Source: DRPN01 sp964599235 (lineage in GTDB: Bacteria > Bacteroidota > Bacteroidia > Bacteroidales > VadinHA17). From it: DNA of 64,000 bases. Positions 46,706 through 56,246 of the stretch are shown here, one piece after another. A program made the translations under genes and the position numbers. How positions within the stretch are numbered: position 1 is the stretch's first letter; each line of letters begins with the position of its first letter. The notes beneath the pieces were generated by a model that did no database searches, was not told the origin of the DNA, and worked only from the letters and a program-made list of their open reading frames with translations. The stretch spans positions 1 to 64,000 of the forward strand of contig CAZRDX010000038.1 in NCBI GenBank assembly GCA_964599235.1. Reading direction: 5' to 3'.

Positions 46706-49309
46706 TCAACGTATTTTCAGTTCGGTCCGGAGGCGGATGTCGGCGGATGAAGCGCCTATCATGAGCTGATAAGTACCCGTATCGGCAGCAAAAATCCGGC
46801 TGACGGGATGCCAGACGGCCAGTTCATCGATGGCCAGGGGGATGGTCACAGCCTTTTCCTCCCCCGCGGCCAGTTTGACTCGCCGGAATCCTTTGAGGGC
46901 CTTGACCGGTCCTTCCGTATCGGCGGGATTCCGCACATAGAGCTGTACCACTTCTTCACCGTCGCGTTCACCCTCGTTGCGGAGGGTCACCCGTACCTCG
47001 ACCGTGTCGTGCAGTCCTGCCACAGGGGAAGAGAGTGTGACCTTCCGGTATCCGAAGGAGGTATAGCTGAGGCCATAGCCAAAAGGATAGAGCGGTTTGC
47101 CCTGGAAGAAGCGGTAGGTCCTTCCCTTCATGTAGTAGTCGGTGAAGGGCGGCAGGTCGTCGACGCTATTATAGAAGGTCACGGGGAGTCGTCCAGCGGG
47201 GTTGTAACGGCCAAAGAGGATGTCGGCCACGGCGTTGCCGCCTTCTTCTCCGGGATACCAGGCCATGAGGATGGCCGGGAGATGGGCCTCGGCCCAGTTG
47301 ACGGCCAGGGCACTGCCGCCCGTAAGAACGAGGACGACGGGTCTCCCGGTGGCATGAAGAGCCTGGATGAGACGGCGGTAGGGTTGCGGCAGGGTGAGGC
47401 TGGTGCGGTCGCCGCCGCTGAATCCGTCGATATTCACCGGCATCTCTTCTCCCTCAAGACGAGGTGAGATGCCCGCCACGACGATCACCACATCGGCCCG
47501 GCGGGCCCGGGCCACAGCCTCACGGACAAGACTGTCTTTGTCGGCGGCGTTGGGCAGGATCCTATATTTCATGCGCACCCCGGCATAATCCTCCGCATCG
47601 GCATATTCCACCCGCAGCGGATAGCGTTGTCCTTTCTCAACACTCACTGTGAAACGCTGCATCTGGTTCACCTGGCAGGGATCCCAGTTGTCGACGACCT
47701 GCCTTCCGTTCCACCAGACACGGGCACGGTCGTCGCTGGTGATACCGAGCTCCACCTTGCCGGTGACCGGCGCAACGAACCAGCCGGTCCAGCGCACGGA
47801 AAAATGGTCGACGGGGATGTCGCCGGCAGGCGAACCCAAGCCCCAGTAGAGGCGCATCACGGTGTCGATGCGGGTCATCACCGGCGTTCCCGCCAGACTG
47901 TCATTGTCAAAATATTCACCTTTCAGTCCTTTCCCCTGTTCGCCAGGGCTGAGCAGATCTCCCCCGAGGATCTCCATGGCAGCAAAACGCTCGAGCGGCT
48001 CCACACCCGGTACATGGTCGACGACCGCTTTTCCTTCGAGGGCCCGGCGTATGCCTTCAAGGATGGTGACCGGACGGGAAGGTGTGCCGTGGTAGTTGGC
48101 CACCAGCACGTCGAGGTTGTCGGCATACGGTCCCGTGACCAGGACTTTTGTCAGTTTTTCAGGATCGAGGGGGAGGATGCCTTCGTTTTTGAGGAGGACC
48201 ATGCTTTCGCGGGCCACCTGACGTGCCAGAGCCCTGTTCTCTTCGGTATCGTTGGCGGAAAGAGGGATACGCTGGTAGGGCACTCTCTCGGGGGGATCGA
48301 ACATACCCAGCAAAAAGCGGGCTTTCATCAGTCTTTTCACGGCTACATCGATCTCCTCTTCCGTGATGAGTCCTTGTTTCACCGCCTCGGGGAGGGTGGA
48401 GTATTCACTTCCGCAGTCGAGGTCACACCCAGCTTTCACGGCCATGGCAGCTGCTTCGGGCAGGGAGGAGGCGTAGTGATGGGCGGAGAAGATGTCGCGT
48501 ACCGCCCCGCAGTCGGAGACCACATAGCCACGGAACCCCAGCTGTTGGCGCAGGACCGTATCGAGCAGGTAAAAGCTGGCGTTGCAGGGTACACCTTTGT
48601 AGGCGCTGTAGGCTCCCATGACCGACCAGGCCCCTCCCTCACCGACAGTTGCCCGGAAAGCCGGGAGATAGGACTCATAGAAATCACGTTCACTGGTCAC
48701 GGCGTTGAAGCTGTGCCGCAAGGGCTCCGGCCCGCTGTGGACCACAAAATGTTTGGGCGTGGCAATGACCTTGAAATAGTTGGGGTCATCGCCCTGCAAT
48801 CCTCTGACGAAAGCCACGCCGATGCGGCTTTCCAGAAAAGGATCCTCGCCGTAGGTCTCTTGGCCCCGCCCCCACCGTGGATCACGGAAAAGGTTGACAT
48901 TGGGCGACCAGAAGGTCAGTCCCTGGTAGATGCCGTGTTGTCCCCGGCGCAGCGCCTCGTGATGTTTGGCCCGTGCCTCGGTGGAGATGACATCGGCCTC
49001 CCGGCGGATTAGATCGGGATCCCACGTGGCAGCCATGGCGATGGCCTGAGGAAAGACCGTAGCCACACCTGCCCGCGCCACCCCGTGCAGACACTCATTC
49101 CACCAGTGATACTCCGGGACACCCAGACGCGGGATCGCCTGGGCATGGCTCATCATCTGTCCCACCTTCTCCTCAAGGGTCATGCGGCTCACAAGATCTT
49201 CCACACGCCGGTCAACAGGAAGGTCCGGATCCAGATAGGCCGGTTGTCTTTGCGTGTTGCACGAAAAGAAAAGCAAAAGAACGAGGGAGATAAAAGAAAG
49301 ATTTTTCAT
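46706..49309 (-). CDS. glycoside hydrolase family 3 (beta-xylosidase/glucosidase type) with PA14 domain
   Basis: An 867-residue lipoprotein (LVLLLFFSCN). GH3 N-domain with YHWWNECLHGVARAG, SPNVNLFRDPRWGRGQETYG, and the nucleophile segment GYVVSDCGAV (Asp266); the second alpha/beta domain starts after KTLVLLKN-like VLLKNEGILPL. A PA14 carbohydrate-binding module (GLKGEYFDNDSLAG ... RVWWNGRQVVDNW) is inserted into it, and a fibronectin III-like domain forms the end. The WWNE pattern fits xylosidase or glucosidase activities; specificity is inference. It follows the GH20 gene on the same strand, 58 bp apart, likely one operon. Confidence 0.9.
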   Translation of the reverse strand: MKNLSFISLVLLLFFSCNTQRQPAYLDPDLPVDRRVEDLVSRMTLEEKVGQMMSHAQAIPRLGVPEYHWWNECLHGVARAGVATVFPQAIAMAATWDPDLIRREADVISTEARAKHHEALRRGQHGIYQGLTFWSPNVNLFRDPRWGRGQETYGEDPFLESRIGVAFVRGLQGDDPNYFKVIATPKHFVVHSGPEPLRHSFNAVTSERDFYESYLPAFRATVGEGGAWSVMGAYSAYKGVPCNASFYLLDTVLRQQLGFRGYVVSDCGAVRDIFSAHHYASSLPEAAAMAVKAGCDLDCGSEYSTLPEAVKQGLITEEEIDVAVKRLMKARFLLGMFDPPERVPYQRIPLSANDTEENRALARQVARESMVLLKNEGILPLDPEKLTKVLVTGPYADNLDVLVANYHGTPSRPVTILEGIRRALEGKAVVDHVPGVEPLERFAAMEILGGDLLSPGEQGKGLKGEYFDNDSLAGTPVMTRIDTVMRLYWGLGSPAGDIPVDHFSVRWTGWFVAPVTGKVELGITSDDRARVWWNGRQVVDNWDPCQVNQMQRFTVSVEKGQRYPLRVEYADAEDYAGVRMKYRILPNAADKDSLVREAVARARRADVVIVVAGISPRLEGEEMPVNIDGFSGGDRTSLTLPQPYRRLIQALHATGRPVVLVLTGGSALAVNWAEAHLPAILMAWYPGEEGGNAVADILFGRYNPAGRLPVTFYNSVDDLPPFTDYYMKGRTYRFFQGKPLYPFGYGLSYTSFGYRKVTLSSPVAGLHDTVEVRVTLRNEGERDGEEVVQLYVRNPADTEGPVKALKGFRRVKLAAGEEKAVTIPLAIDELAVWHPVSRIFAADTGTYQLMIGASSADIRLRTELKIR

Positions 49310-49366
49310 GGGAATGAGTTTTTACAGAAAATAAAATAACTTTTTCCTTGGAATACCCGGAGCCCC

Positions 49367-52072
49367 TCACGGCCTCTCTCCGACCGTTGTCTCTCCCTCG
49401 AGTGTGATCTCATCCACGAAGATCCATGCCTTTCCCCCGGCCGAGGGGTGCCAGGAGGGCAGACGGCCTGTATTTTTCGCCACCACTTTCACATAGCGGA
49501 CCGTGTGAGGGGATGATCCGCAGGAGAATGTACGTATCAGAGTTCCGGGGACGTTTGCCGGGATGTCGTTGTTGTGATGGCAGAAGGGTTGCCAGTTCTT
49601 GCCATCACCTGAAACGAACACTTCAACCTTCGTGGGGAAAAGGATCCAGGAACGCTGCTGTTGCAGAAAGGTGATACGGACACTGTCCAGTCGGTACGTT
49701 TTTTTCATTTTCAGCACCGCCACGAAGTCTTTTTCTTCGAAACCCAGCCATCGGCCGTCATAAAAGTTTCCGGAGCCGCGAAAGCCGTCGACGAGTGATA
49801 CCGGACCGCGTGCACGGTAACGGTTTCCGGGAGGGTTCTTGAGGCGGATGGACTCCACGGGCCCCTGATACACATACACTTTCTTGCTGAACACTTTCTG
49901 CCATCCCTTTTCCGTCCGCATACGTGCTTTCAGCAGGACGGTCGTATCCACGGTGAAAGGCCCCTGATAGAGGGTCGAGGTCGTATCTGGGTCCGAACCG
50001 TCGAGGGTGTAGTAGATCCTCCCGGTCCGGAAAAGGGGTTCGATGGTGATCTTTCTGGTGGGTGCGAAGAAGTTGCTGTCGGGACAGATGAAAAGATGAT
50101 AGGGCACCTGCTGCAGATGTTCTTCCAGATGCCGGTAACGGGCCAGGATGGTATCGAGCCACCATTCTCTGTTCTCGCCGTGCCACAGACGGGCATATTC
50201 GTCCGCCAGGGAGCGCAGGCTGGCCACCAGCCCGGAGAGCTCGCGTTCGACACGGTCGCGGTCGAGCCTGCTTCGTTCCTCCGGATCATTGAGACGGTAC
50301 TGCCATGTCCGTTTGCGGGCCAGGAAGAGGGTCCGCCGCGCCGCGAACGTAAGATAGTCCATCACAGGCGCATGGTATCGTACTGTCCCTTTTCTCTGCT
50401 CCAGGTAGCGCACCAGAGCGGCGCTTTCCTGTTCGAAGGCCAGGGCATCCCCCAGAAGCCGGTTGGAGGATGAAGAGGACCGGTCCTCTCCGAAAAGCGG
50501 CTGCCAGAAAGCGTGTTCGGTAAGGTTGCCCGCCGAAGGATGTTCTCTGAGACTGTCAAGGCGCAGCATGGCTACGGCCACACCTTTCTCTGTCCCGAAA
50601 AAGAGCGGATCCCACGAATCGACAAGATGACGGTAACGTTGTTCCATCACGCTGTCGGAGGCTGTGACGGGGTTCCAGGCACATTCAGCGCCCCAGCCCA
50701 GGGGAAGCCAGTTGAAGTTGAAGAAATTCTCCCCGCCGTCGTCCCAGGAGGTGTTGAGCATCCCCTGGCCGCCCATCTGGTACCCGTCGCGTACGAAATG
50801 AGAGATGTTCACCTCGGCCGTGGAGAGGGCGGGAAAGATCCTGCCCCAGCAGCTCACCCCCGGGCATACCCAAAAAGGCAGGGAGTCACGCACAAAAGGC
50901 TCTATCTGGCTGCGGAAAGAAGGAGCCGCATGATAGGCCCAGGGGAGCACGATGATGCTGTCGGGAAGCAGGGGGATGATCTCGGGATGGGCTATGGCGA
51001 TGTCACCCCACATCATCGGGATCTTATGATATTTACGCAGGATCTTTGCCAGGCGGTTGATGTGGTAGGCATACACGCCTGCCAGTCCCATGGTGTCGAC
51101 CATGGTGCGGGCCGGGCCGGTACCCAGCCCAAAGACCTCATCGCAGTTGATGATGAAATAACGACTGTCGTAGGCCCGGGCGATCTCTCCCAGGATATCC
51201 TCCAGGAGCCGGTAGCTTTCCTCGAAAGCCGGTGAAATGACGGCCGGCGTTTCAGCAAGATGACGATAGGCCGGCAGGGAGAGGATCTTGCCGAAATGTC
51301 CGAAGGCCTGGAAATTGCCGATCAGCTCCACATGGTATTTCCTGGCGAATCGCGACAGTTCGCGTATCTCGGCAGCGGTGAGACCGTCGGCGGGAGCAAT
51401 GTCGGGATGGCTTTTCAGACGGAAGACATGCTCGGTATAAAGGGTGAAAGCGTTCATTTTCATGGCGGCCATGGTGCGGATCTCCTCCTTGAGGAAGCTG
51501 AGCGTGGGGATGGGCCCGCGGCTCACGTCATCCTGCCAGGCCCGCCAGCGCAGGGCGGGACGGTCGACAATGGTGAGGACCGGCACCATGTTCCCCTCGC
51601 TGTTGGCCCGCACCAGCTGGTTGAGCGTCATCACCCCGTAAAAGATGCCGGCATCGCTGTTGGCCAAAAGCAGGATACGTTCGGGCGTGATCTGCAGGAC
51701 ATATCCCTCCTCGCCGCATTGTTGCAGCTCATCCGTCAGTGAGGCGGTGAGCTTGTCGAAACGTTTGCTCCAGCCCCGGTACCCCATCAGGATGGCCGCT
51801 TTCTTCACATCCAGGTCATACTCCGGCTCGAAACCCAGTGTCCCTTTTACCTCGCGGATGAAGAGATTGGCAGGAAAAAGCAAGGTCGTATCATCAGCTG
51901 AAGTGATGAAGATCTTCTTTTCAGGGGTCAGAGCAAATGCCCCCTCACCCATGTTCAGCTGCCGGGGAGAAGGAACAAGATCAAGCGACTGTGCCCGCAA
52001 CCATATCGGGATCAACCAAATAAGAAGAATTCCGAGAAAGAAAGATCTGCGGTAAAAAAATGAACGTGTCAT
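49367..52072 (-). CDS. glycoside hydrolase family 20 (beta-N-acetylhexosaminidase-like) with discoidin domain
   Basis: A 901-residue secreted enzyme. The ATG at 52072 is chosen since the earlier one at 52096 lies inside a TAAATTTG promoter element (52101-52094). Signal peptide ends WLRAQ. N-terminal GH20b-like domain (LVPSPRQLNMGEGAFAL), the TIM barrel (RWRAWQDDVSRGPIPTLSFL, and the catalytic Asp311-Glu312 pair in YFIINCDEVFGLG), a helical region, a chitobiase C-terminal-like segment (RIYYTLDGSDPDTTSTLYQG) and a final F5/8-type C (discoidin) domain. NCDEV replaces the common GGDEV, so substrate range may differ from classical hexosaminidases. Operon leader for the GH3 gene. Confidence 0.85.
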   Translation of the reverse strand: MTRSFFYRRSFFLGILLIWLIPIWLRAQSLDLVPSPRQLNMGEGAFALTPEKKIFITSADDTTLLFPANLFIREVKGTLGFEPEYDLDVKKAAILMGYRGWSKRFDKLTASLTDELQQCGEEGYVLQITPERILLLANSDAGIFYGVMTLNQLVRANSEGNMVPVLTIVDRPALRWRAWQDDVSRGPIPTLSFLKEEIRTMAAMKMNAFTLYTEHVFRLKSHPDIAPADGLTAAEIRELSRFARKYHVELIGNFQAFGHFGKILSLPAYRHLAETPAVISPAFEESYRLLEDILGEIARAYDSRYFIINCDEVFGLGTGPARTMVDTMGLAGVYAYHINRLAKILRKYHKIPMMWGDIAIAHPEIIPLLPDSIIVLPWAYHAAPSFRSQIEPFVRDSLPFWVCPGVSCWGRIFPALSTAEVNISHFVRDGYQMGGQGMLNTSWDDGGENFFNFNWLPLGWGAECAWNPVTASDSVMEQRYRHLVDSWDPLFFGTEKGVAVAMLRLDSLREHPSAGNLTEHAFWQPLFGEDRSSSSSNRLLGDALAFEQESAALVRYLEQRKGTVRYHAPVMDYLTFAARRTLFLARKRTWQYRLNDPEERSRLDRDRVERELSGLVASLRSLADEYARLWHGENREWWLDTILARYRHLEEHLQQVPYHLFICPDSNFFAPTRKITIEPLFRTGRIYYTLDGSDPDTTSTLYQGPFTVDTTVLLKARMRTEKGWQKVFSKKVYVYQGPVESIRLKNPPGNRYRARGPVSLVDGFRGSGNFYDGRWLGFEEKDFVAVLKMKKTYRLDSVRITFLQQQRSWILFPTKVEVFVSGDGKNWQPFCHHNNDIPANVPGTLIRTFSCGSSPHTVRYVKVVAKNTGRLPSWHPSAGGKAWIFVDEITLEGETTVGERP

Positions 52073-52093
52073 ATCGTCGTTTTTTGTCAACAC

Positions 52094-52101
52094 CAAATTT
52101 A
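52094..52101 (-). promoter_or_regulatory. -7 element for the GH20-GH3 operon
   Basis: TAAATTTG on the minus strand, an exact TAnnTTTG, 21 nt before the GH20 ATG. Confidence 0.55.
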
Positions 52102-52275
52102 ACCAAAAAGAAAGAAAACCTCATCATCCGGTCCTCATTGAAAGATCGGATGTCAATAGCTAGCCGGCAGGAAGATATTTACAGGATTTTGTCCAATTTC
52201 TACCCGTAAAAAGATCTTCCTTTTCAGGAAAGAAAAGTGACAATGGGTAATTTTCGCTGTTCAAAACCACGGACC

Positions 52276-55200
52276 ATGAAACGTATTTTCTCTCATCTTT
52301 TATTATTCTCTTTTTTTGTCATCTCCACACTTCTTTCAGCTCAGGAGGGACCGGCAAAGAAGGTTTTCTGGAAAGAGGATTTTTCGGGAGGAAGGCTTCC
52401 TGAGGGATGGACAGTAAAAAGTCTGAGTGACAGTACGGTGTTGTGGCAATGTACTGACCAGCCTTATCCGGGCAGTCACCAGTATCCGCGTCAGGCGCCG
52501 CCCATCGCTTCTTCTAGCCGCGGCTATTTCATGCTTTTCAGTCCCGGCGTGAAGGTGGACACGAACATCAACAAATGGCGCAATGCGGGTGTTTATCCCG
52601 ACGGTTATTTCATGACCTCTGCCATCGACTGCCGCAAGCTGAAGTCGGCCATCCTGCGTTTCGAACAGAAATTCGCCTACAACCCCTGGGGGCATGCCCC
52701 CGGAGCAGGGCTCTATGCGGGGGTGAGCAACGACGGGGAACACTGGAAATATTACCGTGTCAATAACGGAGTGAAGGGATGGAAGGATTCCCCCAACCCC
52801 ATGGTGGTGGAACTGAACGTCTCCGACATGGTGGCCGGTCAGGAGAAGGTCTATCTCAAGTTCCTGTGGAGAGGCTATTTCGCTTTTTACTGGATGGTGG
52901 ATGACATTGCCCTGCTGGAGGGTTACCGCCAGGACCTGGGGGTAAAGGCGCTGCTTTATCCTCATGCCCGCGATAACGTGTTCACAACACATGATACTGT
53001 ACGTGTGCTGGTGAAGAACATGGGGTCGGAGCCTATCCGGCGTAATTTCAAGGTCATATTGAAGATGGATGATGCGATGCCCTCGACCGTGCTGGTGAAG
53101 GGGGAGGATCATCCTTTTGCTGCCAACAGCACCATGGAGGTGGCATTCCCGGGTGTGGACCTCTCTACCAGGGCTTCGTGGGATCTGACGGTCAGCACCG
53201 ATCTTCCGGGCGATGAGGACACCACCAACAACACCGTCACCTATACGGTCTATTCGCGTCCCGTGCGGCTGGGCAGGATCGACGAAGTCGACCGCTGGGA
53301 GGACGGGTCGATCCTGTTCCGTAGCGGCAAGGCGGTGGTGGCGGTCCGTTTCCTCACCGATGATCTCTTCCGTTTGCGGCTGGCGCCGCTGGGTCGTTTT
53401 GACGACCCTACCCACGGCAAGATCGTGGTGTACATGCAGAAAGGGAAGACGGAGGTGGACCCCGTGGATCGCGGCAGTTATTATGTCATGCGCACGCGGC
53501 ATCTGGAGCTGCGCGCCTACAAGGATCCCCTGCGTTTCGAGCTGTACGACAGCACGGGAGATCTCCTGTGGAAGGAGGCGAGGCCGATGGAGTACGGTGC
53601 CACCACACGGCAGCAGCTGGTACGTCAGCCGGAGGAATACTTCTACGGTGGGGGGATGCAGAACGGCTACTTCTCGCACCGCGACAGCACCATTCTCATC
53701 GAGATCGGCGGCGGGTGGGACGACGGCGGCCGGCCCAACCCCGCCCCCTTCTATATGAGCACGGCAGGTTACGGCGCCTTCCGCAATACCTTCGCCCCCG
53801 GCCGTTATTCTTTCCACGACACGCTGGACCTGAGCCACGAGGAGTTCCGTTTCGACTGTTATTATTTCTACGGCCCCGGGCTGAAGAAGATCCTCGACGA
53901 ATATACCCAGGTGACGGGCAGGCCTTTCATGCCCCCGCGCTGGGCCCTGGAGATGGGCGACGCCAACTGCTACAACCGCAACGGCCATACCACGCCCGTG
54001 GTCATCGACTCGGTGGCCAGAAAATACCGCGAGCATGACATGCCGGGCGGGTGGATCCTCCCCAACGACGGCTACGGCTGCGGCTACACCGACCTGCCTT
54101 ACACCGTGAAGGAGCTGCATAAGCTGGGCTTCTGGACGGGACTGTGGACCGAGAACGGTGTCGACCGCATCGCCTGGGAGGTGGGTACGGCCGGCACACG
54201 TCTCTGCAAGCTGGATGTGGCGTGGGTATACCGCGGCTACGAGTTCGCCCTCGATGCCTGCCGCACCGCCTACGAAGGTATCGAGAACAACTGCGACGGC
54301 CGCGGGTTCGTCTGGACCGTGATGGGGTGGTCGGGCACCCAGCGCTATGCCACCATCTGGTCGGGCGACCAGAAAGGCAACTGGGAATACATCCGTTTCC
54401 ACATCCCCACGGTCATCGGCTCGGGTCTTTCCGGCTTCAACGCCGCCACGGGCGACGTGGACGGTATCTTCGGCGGCAGCCCGAAGACCTACGTGCGCGA
54501 CCTGCAATGGAAATGCTTCACCCCGGTGTTGATGGGTATGTCGGGATGGTCGAAATACCTCAAACAGCCATACGTCTACGGCGAGCCTTACACCTCCATC
54601 AACCGCAAGTACCTGAAGCTGAAGATGCGTCTCACCCCCTACCTCTACACCTGCAGCCACATCGCCCATGCTACGGGTGTGCCAACGGTGCGGGGGATGG
54701 TGCTGGAGTTCCCCGACGACCCGGTGACATGGGGCAGGGCCACCCGGTACCAGTTCATGTCGGGCAAATGGCTGCTGGTAGCCCCCGTATACAAGGATGA
54801 GGAGAAAAGGGACAGCATCTACCTCCCGGCAGGGACATGGACCGACTACTGGACAGGGGAACGCTACGAAGGTCCCCGCTGGCTCAACGCCTACGAAGCA
54901 CCGCTGGACCGTCTGCCGCTGCTGGTGCGCGAAGGTGCCATCATCCCTATGTACCCGGAGATGCTCTACGACGGCCAGAAACCCAAGGACCCTGTCACCC
55001 TCGACCTCTATCCCGCAGACCAAGAGAGCAGCTTCGACCTGTACGAAGATGACGGGCTGACCCGCGACTACCGGAAAAGCATCTTTGCCGAGACCCGCAT
55101 CACCCTCCGGGGAGAAGGAAAAGAGGTGAAGGTGAAGGTAGCACCCGTACGGGGTGAGTACCGGGGGATGCCCGAAGCTCGTCACTATGTCCTGCAGATA

Positions 55201-55386
55201 CACATGACCACACCACCTTCGAAAGTGCTCCTTAACGGGAAAAAACTGAAAAAACTGAAAGGAAGAAGCAAGTGGGAGAAAGCCGGCAGCGGATGGTATT
55301 ACGATGCCGGCGACCGCGGCGGTATCCTTTATGTCAGCACCGGCCTGCAAGGTCTGGAGGAAGGCTTCTCGGTGGTCACAAAATGA
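52276..55386 (+). CDS. glycoside hydrolase family 31 enzyme with N-terminal jelly-roll and CARDB-like domains
   Basis: A 1036-residue secreted enzyme; the ATG at 52276 gives signal peptide MKRIFSHLLLFSFFVIST... ending SAQ. Residues ~25-215 resemble a MAM/'choice-of-anchor' jelly roll (EDFSGGRLPEGW), ~220-330 a CARDB-like Ig domain (DLGVKALLYPHARDN, TTNNTVTYTVY). GH31 follows: N-terminal beta domain, barrel with nucleophile segment KLDVAWV (Asp647) and acid/base Asp698 (WSGDQKGNW), then C-terminal beta domains (LPAGTWTDYWTGERYEG). GH31 includes alpha-glucosidases, xylosidases and galactosidases; specificity is open. Divergent from the GH20-GH3 operon, ~200 bp apart, suggesting common control. 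No T9SS domain. Confidence 0.9.
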   Translation: MKRIFSHLLLFSFFVISTLLSAQEGPAKKVFWKEDFSGGRLPEGWTVKSLSDSTVLWQCTDQPYPGSHQYPRQAPPIASSSRGYFMLFSPGVKVDTNINKWRNAGVYPDGYFMTSAIDCRKLKSAILRFEQKFAYNPWGHAPGAGLYAGVSNDGEHWKYYRVNNGVKGWKDSPNPMVVELNVSDMVAGQEKVYLKFLWRGYFAFYWMVDDIALLEGYRQDLGVKALLYPHARDNVFTTHDTVRVLVKNMGSEPIRRNFKVILKMDDAMPSTVLVKGEDHPFAANSTMEVAFPGVDLSTRASWDLTVSTDLPGDEDTTNNTVTYTVYSRPVRLGRIDEVDRWEDGSILFRSGKAVVAVRFLTDDLFRLRLAPLGRFDDPTHGKIVVYMQKGKTEVDPVDRGSYYVMRTRHLELRAYKDPLRFELYDSTGDLLWKEARPMEYGATTRQQLVRQPEEYFYGGGMQNGYFSHRDSTILIEIGGGWDDGGRPNPAPFYMSTAGYGAFRNTFAPGRYSFHDTLDLSHEEFRFDCYYFYGPGLKKILDEYTQVTGRPFMPPRWALEMGDANCYNRNGHTTPVVIDSVARKYREHDMPGGWILPNDGYGCGYTDLPYTVKELHKLGFWTGLWTENGVDRIAWEVGTAGTRLCKLDVAWVYRGYEFALDACRTAYEGIENNCDGRGFVWTVMGWSGTQRYATIWSGDQKGNWEYIRFHIPTVIGSGLSGFNAATGDVDGIFGGSPKTYVRDLQWKCFTPVLMGMSGWSKYLKQPYVYGEPYTSINRKYLKLKMRLTPYLYTCSHIAHATGVPTVRGMVLEFPDDPVTWGRATRYQFMSGKWLLVAPVYKDEEKRDSIYLPAGTWTDYWTGERYEGPRWLNAYEAPLDRLPLLVREGAIIPMYPEMLYDGQKPKDPVTLDLYPADQESSFDLYEDDGLTRDYRKSIFAETRITLRGEGKEVKVKVAPVRGEYRGMPEARHYVLQIHMTTPPSKVLLNGKKLKKLKGRSKWEKAGSGWYYDAGDRGGILYVSTGLQGLEEGFSVVTK

Positions 55387-55414
55387 TCGCCTCACAGAGG
55401 GCAGCCGAAGGCCG

Positions 55415-55553
55415 AATGACGCCATGCAGTGGCTAATGACGGACGAAGTCCTAATGACAGGCCGTAGGGCGAATGACACCCGTAGGGTAAATGACGGCCG
55501 TCAGGCCAAATGACGCCCGAAGGGGCAAATGACAGCTCCGAAGGAGCAAGTGA
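55415..55553. repeat. array 1 of AATGAC-linked variable hairpins (8 units)
   Basis: AATGAC recurs at 55415, 55435, 55453, 55472, 55490, 55509 and 55528, with a variant AAGTGAC at 55548: period 18-21 bp. After each linker sits a short palindrome with changing but complementary arms, e.g. GGAC-GAA-GTCC, ACCC-GTA-GGGT, GGCC-GTCA-GGCC, GCCC-GAAG-GGGC, GCTCC-GAA-GGAGC. The region holds no convincing gene. Confidence 0.85.
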
Positions 55554-55573
55554 CCGTCTTATCTTTTCATTCT

Positions 55574-55742
55574 ATCCCTACGGGATGTATGGGGTAATTT
55601 TTAATCCATCGTAACAGGCAATGAATTGCCTGCCTGTCATCGTTCCGTCCCTTCGGGACGTATCCGGGCATCGGCCTTCAAGCTTTGAGCTTCCAAAGTC
55701 CCGTAGGGACTTATTGACAATAGGCAGCCACTTCAGTGGCTG
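55574..55742. repeat. cluster of isolated variable-stem mini-hairpins
   Basis: Six perfect short hairpins with different stems and 2-3 nt loops: ATCCC-TAC-GGGAT (55574-55586), GGCAAT-GA-ATTGCC (55617-55630), CGTCCC-TTC-GGGACG (55646-55660), AAGCT-TTG-AGCTT (55680-55692), AGTCCC-GTA-GGGACT (55697-55711), and an 8-bp CAGCCACT stem (55725-55742). No coding signal. Confidence 0.75.
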
Positions 55743-55785
55743 TGCATCAGGGCATCCCACAATCTCCATCGCCCCGGAGTGGCAG

Positions 55786-55890
55786 AATGACGCTCCGTCA
55801 GGAGCCAATGACGCCCCGCCAGGGGCCAATGACGGCCGTCAGGCGAATGACAGCCCGGAGGGCTTAATGACGGCCGTTAGGCCAAATGAC
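55786..55890. repeat. array 2 of AATGAC-linked variable hairpins (6 units)
   Basis: AATGAC at 55786, 55807, 55828, 55846, 55866 and 55885. Palindromes include GCTCC-GTCA-GGAGC, GCCCC-GCCA-GGGGC, AGCCC-GGA-GGGCT and GGCC-GTTA-GGCC. Confidence 0.85.
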
Positions 55891-55920
55891 GGATTGTGCG
55901 CCGGCATGTGTGTTCCCTAC

Positions 55921-55969
55921 ACCTAGCACCCAGTACCCAGCACCTAGCACCCAGTACCTTGCACCCGGC
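55921..55969. repeat. heptamer tandem repeat, 7 copies of ACCYAGY-like unit
   Basis: Seven consecutive 7-bp units: ACCTAGC, ACCCAGT, ACCCAGC, ACCTAGC, ACCCAGT, ACCTTGC, ACCCGGC. Because seven is not a multiple of three, copy changes would shift any reading frame; the stretch is intergenic. Confidence 0.85.
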
Positions 55970-56045
55970 CACGGCGGATCGAAAGGGTCGGAAGGGTCGA
56001 AATGGCCGAAGAGGTGATATTGACAGGTGGGAGCCGGTTTTTGGG

Positions 56046-56075
56046 GATTGCTTCGGCGCTGCGCGCCTCGCAATG
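56046..56075. repeat. MITE-like palindrome, copy 1
   Basis: GATTGCTTC, inner stem GGCGC-TGC-GCGCC, then TCGCAATG: an outer ATTGC/GCAAT pair around a variable inner hairpin. It resembles widespread bacterial intergenic palindromes of the form ATTGCTTCG...CGCAATGAC. Confidence 0.65.
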
Positions 56076-56161
56076 TCCGGGCTCAATTGATTTGTTGACG
56101 GCATGGGGGTTATGAACACACCCCCGGCCCCTCTCGAGAGGGGAGTCCCACACACAAGCTC

Positions 56162-56234
56162 AATGACAGGCCGTAGGCCGAATGACAGCCGGGAGGGCTT
56201 AATGACGGACGAAGTCAGAATGACAGGCCGTAGG
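56162..56234. repeat. array 3 of AATGAC-linked variable hairpins (4 units)
   Basis: AATGAC at 56162, 56181, 56201 and 56219 with stems GGCC-GTA-GGCC, AGCC/GGCT, GAC-GAA-GTC and GGCC-GTA-GGCC. A lone AATGAC follows at 56297 after GGCTCC-TTC-GGAGCC. Confidence 0.8.
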
Positions 56235-56246
56235 CCGGATTTTTGA

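Noticed and set aside
52336..55479. 1047-codon minus-strand frame opposite the GH31 gene
   Set aside because: Codon structure and catalytic motifs support GH31; the antisense frame lacks any domain.
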